Assembly: GCA_964454645.1 (NCBI GenBank)
Contig: CAYVTM010000004.1
Span: 124,001 to 188,000, forward strand
Direction of reading: 5' to 3'
Length of the DNA stretch: 64,000 nucleotides
Source: CAYVTM01 sp964454645
GTDB lineage: Bacteria; Bacteroidota; Bacteroidia; Sphingobacteriales; Sphingobacteriaceae
Below the pieces are notes generated by a model. The model did not search any database and was not told the origin of the DNA. It saw only the letters and a list, made by a program, of their open reading frames with translations. Each line of letters opens with the position of its first letter. Within the stretch, counting starts at the first letter, position 1. A program made the translations under genes and the position numbers. This document shows positions 18,563 to 26,905 of this stretch, in pieces.

Positions 18563-18598
18563 AAAAAAGGGAAATTCTGTTTAGAATTTCCCTTTTTT
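18563..18598 (-). terminator. Rho-independent terminator after hppA
   Basis: Perfect 16-bp stem, AAAAAAGGGAAATTCT paired with AGAATTTCCCTTTTTT, around the loop GTTT. On the minus strand the stem ends in a T run. It begins 18 bp downstream of the hppA stop. Confidence 0.85.
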
Positions 18599-18615
18599 AT
18601 AATACTTCCGGATGC

Positions 18616-20874
18616 TTATTGCATTACCGTATCTGTTTCAGCAAAGATGGTATCTGTTAATGTAGTGCCATCTTCCATAGTATGTTGTTGAATATGCACT
18701 TCTTGTTTGATCTCCATTTTCGGTTCATCAATATGAACACCTTCAGAAATATGTGGTGCAATAATTAAGGAGACTATCGACATTAATTTAATTAAGATGT
18801 TCATAGAAGGACCTGAGGTATCTTTGAATGGATCTCCAACGGTATCGCCGGTTACAGATGCTTTATGAGGCTCTGATTTTTTATAGAACATCTCTCCGTT
18901 TATCTCAACACCTTTCTCGAAAGATTTTTTTGCATTATCCCAAGCACCGCCGGCATTCGATTGGAACATTCCCATCAATACACCCGAAACAGTAACTCCG
19001 GCTAATAAACCTCCCAACACTTCCGGTCCGAAAGTGAACCCTACCAATAAAGGAACAATCAGAGCAATAGCGCCCGGTAGCATCATTTCACGTAAGGAAG
19101 CTTTGGTAGAAATAGCAACGCATTTCTCATATTCGGGTTTTGCTTTGTATTCCATAATGCCCGGTATTTCACGGAACTGGCGACGTACTTCCTGCACCAT
19201 ATCCATTGCTGCCCGACCTACTGCAGAGATACATAATGCCGAGAAGATGAAAGGAATCATCCCTCCGATAAAGAGGCCGGCTAATACATCGGCTTTGTAA
19301 ATATCAATTTGGTCGATACCTGCAATACCTACGAATGCGGCGAATAACGCTAATGAAGTTAAAGCCGCTGAAGCAATTGCAAAACCTTTACCGGTTGCTG
19401 CGGTAGTATTTCCTACAGCATCTAAGTTATCGGTACGGTTACGTACTTCTTCAGGTAACTGACTCATTTCGGCAATACCACCTGCATTATCGGCGATCGG
19501 TCCGAATGCATCAATTGCTAACTGCATAGCGGTTGTCGCCATCATTCCTGCGGCTGCAATTGCAACCCCATATAATCCGGCAAAATGATAAGAACCATAA
19601 ATTCCGGCTGCTAAAACAATGGTTGGCAATACTGTCGATTCCATACCCACCGATAAACCACCGATGATATTTGTTGCATGTCCGGTTGAGGATTGTTTAA
19701 TAATGGAAAGCACCGGGCGTTTACCCATAGCTGTATAATATTCGGTAATGATACTCATTAATGCGCCAACGATGAGCCCTACCATAATGGATAGGAATAC
19801 ATCGGTTGAAGTAAATGCAAAACCACGGATCTCCATAGTAGCAGGCAATAGCCATTTTACTGCACAGAATGAAGCAATAGCTGTTAGAATAATTGAGGAC
19901 CAGTTCCCCATGTTTAAGGCATTTTGAACACTGGAGTTTTCATTTTTAATTTTCACAAACCAGGTTCCTACAATCGAGAAGATTAATCCCAGACCGGCAA
20001 TCAACATCGGTAATAAAATAGGCGCGATTCCCCCGAAGTTATCTCCGTCCGATACTACCTCTCTACCCAATACCATCGTTGCCAAAATCGTCGCTACATA
20101 AGAACCGAATAAATCAGCTCCCATACCTGCAACGTCACCTACGTTATCCCCTACGTTATCGGCAATGGTAGCCGGGTTGCGTACATCATCCTCCGGGATA
20201 CCTGCTTCCACTTTACCTACCAAGTCGGCACCTACGTCGGCTGCTTTGGTGTAAATACCACCCCCTACACGGGCGAATAAAGCGATAGACTCGGCTCCTA
20301 AGGAGAATCCTGCCAATACTTCCAACGCTTTAATCATATTTGCACCATTTACGGATCCGCCTGTTCCGCTTACGTACATTTGATAAAACACGATGAACAA
20401 GGAACCTAAGCCTAAAACCGCTAAGCCCGCAACACCCAGACCCATTACAGATCCTCCGGTAAACGAAACTTTAAGCGCTTTGGCTAAACTGGTACGTGCT
20501 GCTTGTGTGGTACGAACATTCGCTTTAGTTGCGATACGCATACCGATATATCCCGCTACTGCAGAAAATATAGCCCCGATTATAAAGGCTACTGCAATTA
20601 ACGGACTTGAATGAATAGGAGCTTCGGGAGTCCCTTTCATTGTTCCTGACCAGGCTAATAAGATAGATGCGATAACTACGAAATAAGATAAAATTTTCCA
20701 TTCTGCTTTTAAGAATGCCATTGCTCCTTTAGCAATATAGCCCGCTAACTCCTGCATATTAGCATCGCCGGCATCTTGTTTAGAGACCCATGCCGATTTG
20801 ATGAACGTGAAAATCAAACCCACTATACCAAATAGGGGTATTAGATAAATTAAATTGTTTTGTAGAAACTCCAT
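18616..20874 (-). CDS. hppA: Membrane-bound ion-pumping pyrophosphatase
   Basis: Hydrolyses cytosolic pyrophosphate and pumps H+ and/or Na+ outward. It has 752 residues and about 16 helices. The catalytic core is visible as IPEDDVRNPATIADNVGDNVGDVAGMGADLFGSY, with the later DAFGPIADNAGGIAEM and DNAKKSFEKG acidic motifs. The potassium-sensing position reads NTTAATGKGFAI: Ala, with Gly three residues on, as in K+-dependent enzymes, whereas K+-independent enzymes have Lys there. K+-dependent forms include both Na+ pumps and H+ pumps, so the ion is not settled. The last about 35 residues (EIKQEVHIQQHTMEDGTT..) are a charged extension after the final helix. Single-gene unit with its own terminator. 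Confidence 0.96.
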   Translation of the reverse strand: MEFLQNNLIYLIPLFGIVGLIFTFIKSAWVSKQDAGDANMQELAGYIAKGAMAFLKAEWKILSYFVVIASILLAWSGTMKGTPEAPIHSSPLIAVAFIIGAIFSAVAGYIGMRIATKANVRTTQAARTSLAKALKVSFTGGSVMGLGVAGLAVLGLGSLFIVFYQMYVSGTGGSVNGANMIKALEVLAGFSLGAESIALFARVGGGIYTKAADVGADLVGKVEAGIPEDDVRNPATIADNVGDNVGDVAGMGADLFGSYVATILATMVLGREVVSDGDNFGGIAPILLPMLIAGLGLIFSIVGTWFVKIKNENSSVQNALNMGNWSSIILTAIASFCAVKWLLPATMEIRGFAFTSTDVFLSIMVGLIVGALMSIITEYYTAMGKRPVLSIIKQSSTGHATNIIGGLSVGMESTVLPTIVLAAGIYGSYHFAGLYGVAIAAAGMMATTAMQLAIDAFGPIADNAGGIAEMSQLPEEVRNRTDNLDAVGNTTAATGKGFAIASAALTSLALFAAFVGIAGIDQIDIYKADVLAGLFIGGMIPFIFSALCISAVGRAAMDMVQEVRRQFREIPGIMEYKAKPEYEKCVAISTKASLREMMLPGAIALIVPLLVGFTFGPEVLGGLLAGVTVSGVLMGMFQSNAGGAWDNAKKSFEKGVEINGEMFYKKSEPHKASVTGDTVGDPFKDTSGPSMNILIKLMSIVSLIIAPHISEGVHIDEPKMEIKQEVHIQQHTMEDGTTLTDTIFAETDTVMQ

Positions 20875-21067
20875 GTCGTATTCTTTTTTTACAAATTAGG
20901 TTATATATAAATAGGCTTGCAAAGTAAAGGCTTTACAAGGAAATATCAAACTTAGAATTGACAATTATAGAAATAATCAATGGGATATTTCGATTCAAGC
21001 AAAATTTGATTAAATTAGGGTGTGCATTTCCTTGATACTAAATTCGTTAACCCAAACTTTAAAAATT

Positions 21068-21499
21068 ATGCGTAAAGTCAGAGACATTTTAAAACATAAA
21101 CCCGAAGTGGTTTATTTCCTCGAACCGGATACTGCTGTATTCAAAGCTCTGGAATTATTGGTTGAAAAGAATATTGGGGCTTTAGTAGTTAAGCAATCGG
21201 ATAAAATTTTAGGAATTTTTACTGAACGTGATTATGCCCGTAAAGTAGTGTTGAAAGGGAAGAGTTCGAAAGATATATCGGTAGGTGAGATTATGACGGA
21301 GAACCCCAATGTTGTTACTCCCGATGAAACGATCGAATGTTGCATGAATTTGATGGCAGATAAATCGATTCGATATTTGTTGGTTGTTGAGCATGGGAAA
21401 TTGATGGGTATTCTTTCTATCGGAGATTTGGTGAAAAGTATTATTGCCGATCAGGAAAATACAATCAACAATTTACATAAATATATTTCGGGAAGTTAA
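21068..21499 (+). CDS. CBS-domain pair protein
   Basis: Cytosolic protein of 143 residues consisting almost wholly of two CBS motifs: the first around VYFLEPDTAVFKALELLVEKNIGALVV...GIFTERDYARKVVLKGKSS, the second around VVTPDETIECCMNLMADKSIRYLLVVE...MGILSIGDLVKSII. CBS pairs bind adenine nucleotides or S-adenosyl compounds and act as regulatory modules; as a stand-alone protein its partner is unknown. The ATG at 21068 (MRKVRDILKHK) is preferred to one 48 bp upstream since the added residues do not belong to the fold. It converges with msrA after 11 bp. Confidence 0.9.
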   Translation: MRKVRDILKHKPEVVYFLEPDTAVFKALELLVEKNIGALVVKQSDKILGIFTERDYARKVVLKGKSSKDISVGEIMTENPNVVTPDETIECCMNLMADKSIRYLLVVEHGKLMGILSIGDLVKSIIADQENTINNLHKYISGS

Positions 21500-21510
21500 T
21501 TCCTCAGGAG

Positions 21511-22158
21511 TTATTTAACCAATTTATCTGCAAAAACTGTTCTAAACTTCTCTAATTTAGGGGCAATAACGAATTGGCAATAAGGTTGATCGCCGTTCAG
21601 GTCAAAGTAGTCTTGATGATAGTCTTCTGCAAGGTAAAAAACGCTTGCCTGACTTATCTCGGTTACAATCGGGCCGTGAAAAACTTTGTTAGCTTCCAGT
21701 TCATTCTTATAGAATGTTGCCAGTTCTTTCTGAGATTCATTATGATAAAAAACAGCGGAACGATATTGTGTTCCACGGTCGGCGCCTTGTTGGTTTAAGG
21801 TTGTAGGGTCATGACTCATCCAAAAAGCTTCCAGTAATTCCTTATACGATATTACCTGCGGATCGAAATCTATCTGACAAACTTCCGCATGTCCCGTTAA
21901 TCCGCTGCATACTTCTTTATAGGTCGGGTTTTTAACAGAGCCACCCATATAGCCCGAGCGCGCTTCTTTTACGCCTTCCAATTGCTGGAAGATGGCTTCC
22001 ACGCACCAAAAACAACCGGCTCCGAATGTGGCTGTTTGAATAGTTGAATCATTCATACTTTGTAATTTTGAGGGTATCTCCTGCCGGTCTGCATTCCCGT
22101 CTTTACAAGCAAACATCAGTAGCATAATACCGGAAAGAAAGATTGGCCTTGCATACAT
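21511..22158 (-). CDS. msrA: Peptide-methionine (S)-S-oxide reductase, predicted lipoprotein
   Basis: Reduces methionine-S-sulfoxide in oxidised proteins. The MsrA active-site motif is GAGCFWC with catalytic Cys49, followed by FQQLEGVKEARSGYMGG, GHAEVCQIDFDP and LYRSAVF-like RGTQYRSAVFY. At 215 residues it is longer than bare MsrA (about 180) because of an N-terminal export signal ending at Cys18 (MFAC, a non-ideal lipobox), so the enzyme is probably anchored in the cell envelope to repair exported proteins. No MsrB domain is fused. It converges with the CBS gene. Confidence 0.93.
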   Translation of the reverse strand: MYARPIFLSGIMLLMFACKDGNADRQEIPSKLQSMNDSTIQTATFGAGCFWCVEAIFQQLEGVKEARSGYMGGSVKNPTYKEVCSGLTGHAEVCQIDFDPQVISYKELLEAFWMSHDPTTLNQQGADRGTQYRSAVFYHNESQKELATFYKNELEANKVFHGPIVTEISQASVFYLAEDYHQDYFDLNGDQPYCQFVIAPKLEKFRTVFADKLVK

Positions 22159-22204
22159 CTTATATAAACGATAATAGGAAGATTTGGTTTTACAAGCCTA
22201 ATGA

Positions 22205-22510
22205 TTAATCATTTTGTCTGCTAAGTTTTTTAATCAAACGGTGCCCCATTTCATCGCTGTAAATACCATAAGCATTCACTAATACTCCCTTTATGCCATG
22301 ATGCGATTCGATGGCGTACAGAATCGTATTATCCGATGGGTCATTCATCCCTTCGAAACGATGTATCTCTGTTATCTCGAACTCATCAGGATCTAAAGAA
22401 GTTTGTGTGGCACCACAATAAATACAATCCTTGTTAATGTTAAAATCGGTGGTATATCCGCGTTTACGAAGATCATTAAGTGCTTCTACTAAGGTTGAAT
22501 AGGCATGCAT
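22205..22510 (-). CDS. Conserved small protein, function unknown
   Basis: Acidic protein of 101 residues starting MHAYSTLVEALNDLRKRGYTTDFN, with a CIYCG pair near residue 31 and the pattern EFEITEIHRFEGMNDPSDNTILYAIES. This is a widespread short Bacteroidota family that databases often label as a phosphoribosylpyrophosphate synthetase, but it is far too short for that enzyme and has no PRPP motif, so I leave the function open. No signal peptide or transmembrane segment is seen. It precedes msrA on the same strand with a 46-bp gap and may be co-transcribed. Confidence 0.8.
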   Translation of the reverse strand: MHAYSTLVEALNDLRKRGYTTDFNINKDCIYCGATQTSLDPDEFEITEIHRFEGMNDPSDNTILYAIESHHGIKGVLVNAYGIYSDEMGHRLIKKLSRQND

Positions 22511-22851
22511 AATACTTGTTTTATTTTAAGAATAACCCGTTCTAAACGGATTATAAATATAAGAAAATTTATGAGAATAATCCCGAATTATGAATATTCG
22601 GATTTTAGTTATATCATTCTTAGCATCAATAGTTTTATCCATCATTATTTTTAATTCTACCGGTACAGCTTGCCCGATGTTAAATTTGTTTTTGTTTGAG
22701 CATTCATTTTTTAATACATATTAAAACCCGGTACTGTTTACGATAAATCTGAATTTTATGCATTTATCGGAGATAAAGAAATATTTTATTTGAATCTGAT
22801 TAATAATCACTTATTTTAGAGGTGTATCTATAAAAAACACCCATCCACATA
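22511..22851. other. 341-bp AT-rich divergent intergenic region
   Basis: Separates the divergent 101-residue gene and the PAS kinase gene. It contains a possible 44-codon frame (listed separately) and no strong TAnnTTTG promoter, hairpin or RNA motif that I can support. Promoters for both flanking genes are expected here. Confidence 0.6.
22590..22724 (+). CDS. Possible small membrane or secreted peptide
   Basis: Open frame of 44 codons. The first 21 residues (MNIRILVISFLASIVLSIIIF) form one strong hydrophobic segment with a basic residue near the start, followed by a short polar tail with a single Cys. There is no recognisable ribosome-binding site or promoter and no homologue that I recall. 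AT-rich intergenic DNA easily yields such hydrophobic frames, so this is a weak candidate only. Confidence 0.2.
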   Translation: MNIRILVISFLASIVLSIIIFNSTGTACPMLNLFLFEHSFFNTY

Positions 22852-25800
22852 ATGGATCAGAATACATTCCGGAATATCTGTGATTTGAGCAATGATTTAA
22901 TTCTAATTATTGATAAAGAACAGCGTTGTACATACTTCAACAAGGCTTATGCCGATTTTATTGCAGAGTATTTGGGGAGTGAGGTTCAAGAGGGAGACAG
23001 CATCAATGCAATTACGCAAATTTATCCCGAATACAATCATACTTTTCAGGAGTATTTCGAGCGGGCTTTACAGGGTGAAGTATTTGAAATAAAGGAGCCG
23101 GAAATTCTGAACGGGGGTCGCCGCATTCAGTTCAGGATTAAATATTGTCCGAGTATAAATAATAAGGCGGAGAGAGAGGGAGTCGTACTTGTATTAACAC
23201 CTGTCTATGATTCCCGCGACCTTGAAGAGAAACTGAACGAACGTAATCTGTATCTTGAGAATGTTTTACGTGCTTTGGATTCGAGTGCCATGGTTTCGAT
23301 CACCGATTTGTCAGGGAAAATTCTATCCGTAAATGAATTGTTTGGCAAGAAAAGTGAATATTCGAAAGATGAATTGATAGGCCAGTCGCACGAACTGTTG
23401 TATGCTCTTGAAGATATGCTTGAGGATTTGGAGGAGATGAGGAGGACAGTCGCAGAAAAACATATTTGGCAAAAAGAAATGAAGATGATTGCCAAAAGCG
23501 GTTGCGTGTTTTGGACCGATACTACGGTAAAGCCGATTCTGGATGAATTCGGAAATATTGTTAAATATATCTCTATCCGATATGATATTACAGAAAAAAA
23601 AGCAGCTCTGGAACAGCTTGTAGAAGCGGAACAACGTTGGAGCTACGCCCTGACGGGTAACCAGGATGGGGTATGGGATTGGGACTGCAATAATCAGAAA
23701 ATATATTATACCCCGCAATGGAAAAAGTTATTGGGTTACGATGATCATGAACTTGAAAACAGATTAGATCTTTGGTCAGAATTAGTACATCCCGATGATA
23801 AAGAATTTTCGGATCAGGCTATAAAAAAACATCTGCTTGGAGTTTCCGACTATTATTTAAATGAATACCGTTTACGTTGTAAAGATGGCTCATATATATG
23901 GGTGCTTGATAGGGGAAAAATTGTAGAACGTAATACCGATGGGAGTCCTAAGCGTATCGTTGGGACGCATACAGATATCAGCAGACAAAAATTACAGGAA
24001 AGGATTATCAAAGATAATGAAACCCTACTCAATCAGTTTTTGGAGAATCTACCCATTGGAGTAAGTATTTTTGATAAAGAGGGTAATTGTCTGCGCAATA
24101 ATAAAGCGGTTGGAAAAGTATTCGGGATAAAAGACTATAACCGTGCTGTTGGTAATTTTAATATTTATCAGCAGGAGAAATACAGTGACAGTAATTTTAC
24201 TATTGCATACAAAAAATGTATGGAAACCAGGGAGCCGGTACATACGATGGAGCAGATCATTACAATTGAAGATGATAATGAGTGGCAAATCGAAAAACAG
24301 GTTATTTATGTCGACTTAACATTCTTCCCGGTTCTGGATGATACCAATCATGTAAAATTTATTTATGGTTTGTACGAAGATATCACGGAGCAGGAGTTAG
24401 CTAAAATTGAATTGGAAAAAAGTACTGCCTTACTAACAGAAACGGGTGCATTGGCTAAAATTGCCGGTTGGGAAATTATGGTGGATAAGGATCCGTATGA
24501 GCTGAATTGTTCGGATGAATTATATTCAATTACCGAGATTGATTCGAGGCATGAAGTTAGTATTGAGAATGTATTACGTTTATTTCCCGATCAATATTCG
24601 GAAATGCTGAATGAAGCCCTGAAGCAATGTATAACTGATAGAGAACCTTTCGATTTCGAGTTACCAATGCGCAGTTATAAAGGAAAAAATATTATGACGC
24701 GGGTAATGGGGAATGCAGAAAGTAAATCGGGTAAAGTGTTTCGGGTACACGGAGTTATTCAGGATATGACCGAATTATATACCATACGTAAAGAGCTATC
24801 GAAAAATACCGATCTGATGCATGTTCTTTTCGATTCGACTGATATGGGATATATGGCATTCGATAAAAAGAAGGTATGCAATTTTGTGAATAAACGTGTA
24901 GAAGAAGTGTTTGAAGGAATAGATTTTATCGGTAAGCCCATTTACGATATTTTTCCTGAAATATATGGATCGGAAGTTGAACGCAAATTTGATGAAGTGC
25001 TCGAGACTAATGAACCACAATCGTTCGAGGATAGTTTACCCTTCTTAGAAGGACGTTACGAGTTTATAATTAATCCTATTGGAAATAATGAAGCAGGTGT
25101 GTTTATACGAGATATTACTGTACGGTATGAAATGCAGAAAGAGCTTAATCTTGCCAATAAACAATTACAGGAAATTAATGAATCCCTTTCCTATCAAAAT
25201 AAACAACTCGAAGAGTTTACTCAAATTGTATCTCATAATTTGCGTTCTCCGGTAGCTAACCTGAATGCTCTGATTAATTTGTATGAGCAGACGGAAGATG
25301 ATATCGAACGAAGTAATTATATTCAAATGCTTCGGGAAGTTATTGTCAGTGCAACAAATACATTAAATGAATTGATCGAAGTGATACAAGTGAAGAAGGA
25401 AGTAGATAAAGTAAGAGAATTAATCTTCTTTTCAGATTCGCTAAACAAAATACAGGAGTTGTTACGTGCAGATATAGAAAATTTAGAAGTGAAAATTATT
25501 GCCGATTTCTCATCTGTTCCAAGTATTTCGTATCCTAAGATCTACTTAGAAAGTATTATGCAAAATTTGCTTACAAATGCTATTAAATATAAGAATCCCG
25601 ATACTAAACCGATAATTTATGTAGAAAGTTATTTAGAAGATAATAAGATTAAGCTAAGAGTAAAGGATAATGGTTTAGGAATAGATTTGAAGCGTAATGG
25701 TGCTAAGATCTTTGGATTTAGAAAGACTTTTCATAAACATCCCGATGCGAAAGGATTAGGTTTGTTTATTACACGCAATCAAATTGAAACAATGGGAGGG

Positions 25801-25857
25801 AAAATTGATGTGGAAAGTGAACCCGGTATAGGAACAATATTTACAATAGAATTTTAA
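22852..25857 (+). CDS. Multi-PAS soluble sensor histidine kinase
   Basis: Histidine kinase of 1001 residues with no transmembrane segment, so a cytoplasmic sensor. About six PAS/PAC units in tandem occupy residues 5-770: starts near ICDLSNDLILIIDKEQRC, VLRALDSSAMVSITDLSG, WSYALTGNQDGVWDWD, FLENLPIGVSIFDKEGN, ALAKIAGWEIM and VLFDSTDMGYMAFDKKK. A short coiled coil leads to the H-box SHNLRSPVANLNAL with phospho-acceptor His795. The ATPase has an N-box QNLLTNAIKY, G1 KDNGLGI, and G2 AKGLGLFITR. A single-domain response regulator follows three bases after the stop, so the kinase and its receiver form one unit without a DNA-binding output. The signals sensed are unknown. Confidence 0.93.
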   Translation: MDQNTFRNICDLSNDLILIIDKEQRCTYFNKAYADFIAEYLGSEVQEGDSINAITQIYPEYNHTFQEYFERALQGEVFEIKEPEILNGGRRIQFRIKYCPSINNKAEREGVVLVLTPVYDSRDLEEKLNERNLYLENVLRALDSSAMVSITDLSGKILSVNELFGKKSEYSKDELIGQSHELLYALEDMLEDLEEMRRTVAEKHIWQKEMKMIAKSGCVFWTDTTVKPILDEFGNIVKYISIRYDITEKKAALEQLVEAEQRWSYALTGNQDGVWDWDCNNQKIYYTPQWKKLLGYDDHELENRLDLWSELVHPDDKEFSDQAIKKHLLGVSDYYLNEYRLRCKDGSYIWVLDRGKIVERNTDGSPKRIVGTHTDISRQKLQERIIKDNETLLNQFLENLPIGVSIFDKEGNCLRNNKAVGKVFGIKDYNRAVGNFNIYQQEKYSDSNFTIAYKKCMETREPVHTMEQIITIEDDNEWQIEKQVIYVDLTFFPVLDDTNHVKFIYGLYEDITEQELAKIELEKSTALLTETGALAKIAGWEIMVDKDPYELNCSDELYSITEIDSRHEVSIENVLRLFPDQYSEMLNEALKQCITDREPFDFELPMRSYKGKNIMTRVMGNAESKSGKVFRVHGVIQDMTELYTIRKELSKNTDLMHVLFDSTDMGYMAFDKKKVCNFVNKRVEEVFEGIDFIGKPIYDIFPEIYGSEVERKFDEVLETNEPQSFEDSLPFLEGRYEFIINPIGNNEAGVFIRDITVRYEMQKELNLANKQLQEINESLSYQNKQLEEFTQIVSHNLRSPVANLNALINLYEQTEDDIERSNYIQMLREVIVSATNTLNELIEVIQVKKEVDKVRELIFFSDSLNKIQELLRADIENLEVKIIADFSSVPSISYPKIYLESIMQNLLTNAIKYKNPDTKPIIYVESYLEDNKIKLRVKDNGLGIDLKRNGAKIFGFRKTFHKHPDAKGLGLFITRNQIETMGGKIDVESEPGIGTIFTIEF

Positions 25858-25860
25858 GAA

Positions 25861-26244
25861 ATGAATGAGATGATCTTTGTAATCGATGATGATCCTATTC
25901 ATCAGAAAATTGTAGAAATAAAGTTTCGTAAACGGGGTTATACCGGAATTATCAAAAATTTTCTGGAAGCGGAAGAAGCCTTAGCTCTTTTGATCGAAAA
26001 AAGTAACTCCCCCGATGATATTCCCGATACTATTTTATTGGATATTAATATGCCGGTAATGGATGGTTGGGATTTTCTGAATGAGTATTTAAAAATTCAA
26101 CACAACATCCGGAAAGCCATAAAAATATTCGTCGTTACCTCTTCCGTCGATACCAAGGATCGTGAAATAGCCGAGCGTTACAATTGCATCGAAGGATATA
26201 TTACCAAGCCCATTCCTGAAGAATTTATCAGTCTTCTTTCCTGA
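25861..26244 (+). CDS. Single-domain response regulator (CheY-like)
   Basis: Receiver of 127 residues with no output domain. The acidic pocket is FVIDDDP (residues 6-12), the phosphorylation site is Asp61 in LLDINMPVMDGWDF, the switch Thr-Ser is in VVTSS, and the conserved Lys is in YITKPI. It is separated by three bases from the multi-PAS kinase gene, which should be its phosphodonor. Output would be through protein contacts or a phosphorelay, not direct transcription control. It converges with the lipoprotein gene, sharing a terminator-like hairpin region. Confidence 0.93.
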   Translation: MNEMIFVIDDDPIHQKIVEIKFRKRGYTGIIKNFLEAEEALALLIEKSNSPDDIPDTILLDINMPVMDGWDFLNEYLKIQHNIRKAIKIFVVTSSVDTKDREIAERYNCIEGYITKPIPEEFISLLS

Positions 26245-26271
26245 AAAAAAAATACCTGAATAGTTATTCGG
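26244..26271 (-). terminator. Terminator overlapping the lipoprotein stop codon
   Basis: On the minus strand a CCGAATA / TATTC(A)GG stem with one bulged base is followed by a run of T residues (plus-strand A-tract 26244-26252). It serves the lipoprotein gene whose stop lies inside the stem. Confidence 0.5.
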
Positions 26272-26830
26272 AAAGTGTAAACAGTTTTCCGTCTTTATAC
26301 GACATGCGGAAAATACCCTTTTCGAGATTATAGAAAAAGCGGTGCAGGGAAGTACTATCTGTTAAAACGGAATCTGTCTGAATTACATAAACATTGAAAT
26401 AGGGCCCGCCACCTTTTGCGAAAAGAGTGTCGATGTATGTTACGTGTACGCTATCGTCCAGATAATAATCATAGCCTGCATAACTGATATAGTTTTGTAA
26501 GCCCTTTTCCCGGTTATCTTTTTTAATAGAAATCCGGAAAAAGTAATCGCTGCTATCCTTCGGGTCGGAAAGGTCGATAGAAGCGTAGGCAGGGTAATAT
26601 ACATCACATATCAGTGGGTCCTCTTGAATAGAAGGCTTGTTCCCTATAAACCTGTCATGTGTGATCAGTTGAAGAGAGTCGCCCTCTAAGCTGGAATAGA
26701 GAAGAATGCTTCCTTCATTATATACCAATCCTCCTGTTTCTGGTTCCGAAAAGACTTCATACGTTTTGGTAACCTGACAACATGCAGATAATAAGATACT
26801 TATAGATAGAATATAGGTGCCTTTGGGCAT
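26264..26830 (-). CDS. Hypothetical lipoprotein
   Basis: Predicted lipoprotein of 188 residues: a short hydrophobic signal ending in LLSAC with Cys17. The mature part is rich in Ser, Asp and Tyr and looks beta-rich (EGSILLYSSLEGDSLQLITHDRF, YISYAGYDYYLDDSVHVTYIDT), like many small outer-membrane-associated Bacteroidota lipoproteins. No family is recognised. It lies upstream of the TonB-type receptor gene at 26906-29470 but is transcribed from the same strand after it, with a 75-bp gap, so it could be read through from the receptor gene. Confidence 0.65.
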   Translation of the reverse strand: MPKGTYILSISILLSACCQVTKTYEVFSEPETGGLVYNEGSILLYSSLEGDSLQLITHDRFIGNKPSIQEDPLICDVYYPAYASIDLSDPKDSSDYFFRISIKKDNREKGLQNYISYAGYDYYLDDSVHVTYIDTLFAKGGGPYFNVYVIQTDSVLTDSTSLHRFFYNLEKGIFRMSYKDGKLFTLSE

Positions 26831-26905
26831 TATAAAAAGTTTAGTACAGCAAAGGTACTAATATTTTTATAATGGCTGCAAATCAATGTATTGTATATTT
26901 TTTGA

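Noticed and set aside
22205..22510. Name phosphoribosylpyrophosphate synthetase for the 101-residue protein
   Set aside because: Too short and lacks the PRPP and ATP motifs; treated as of unknown function.
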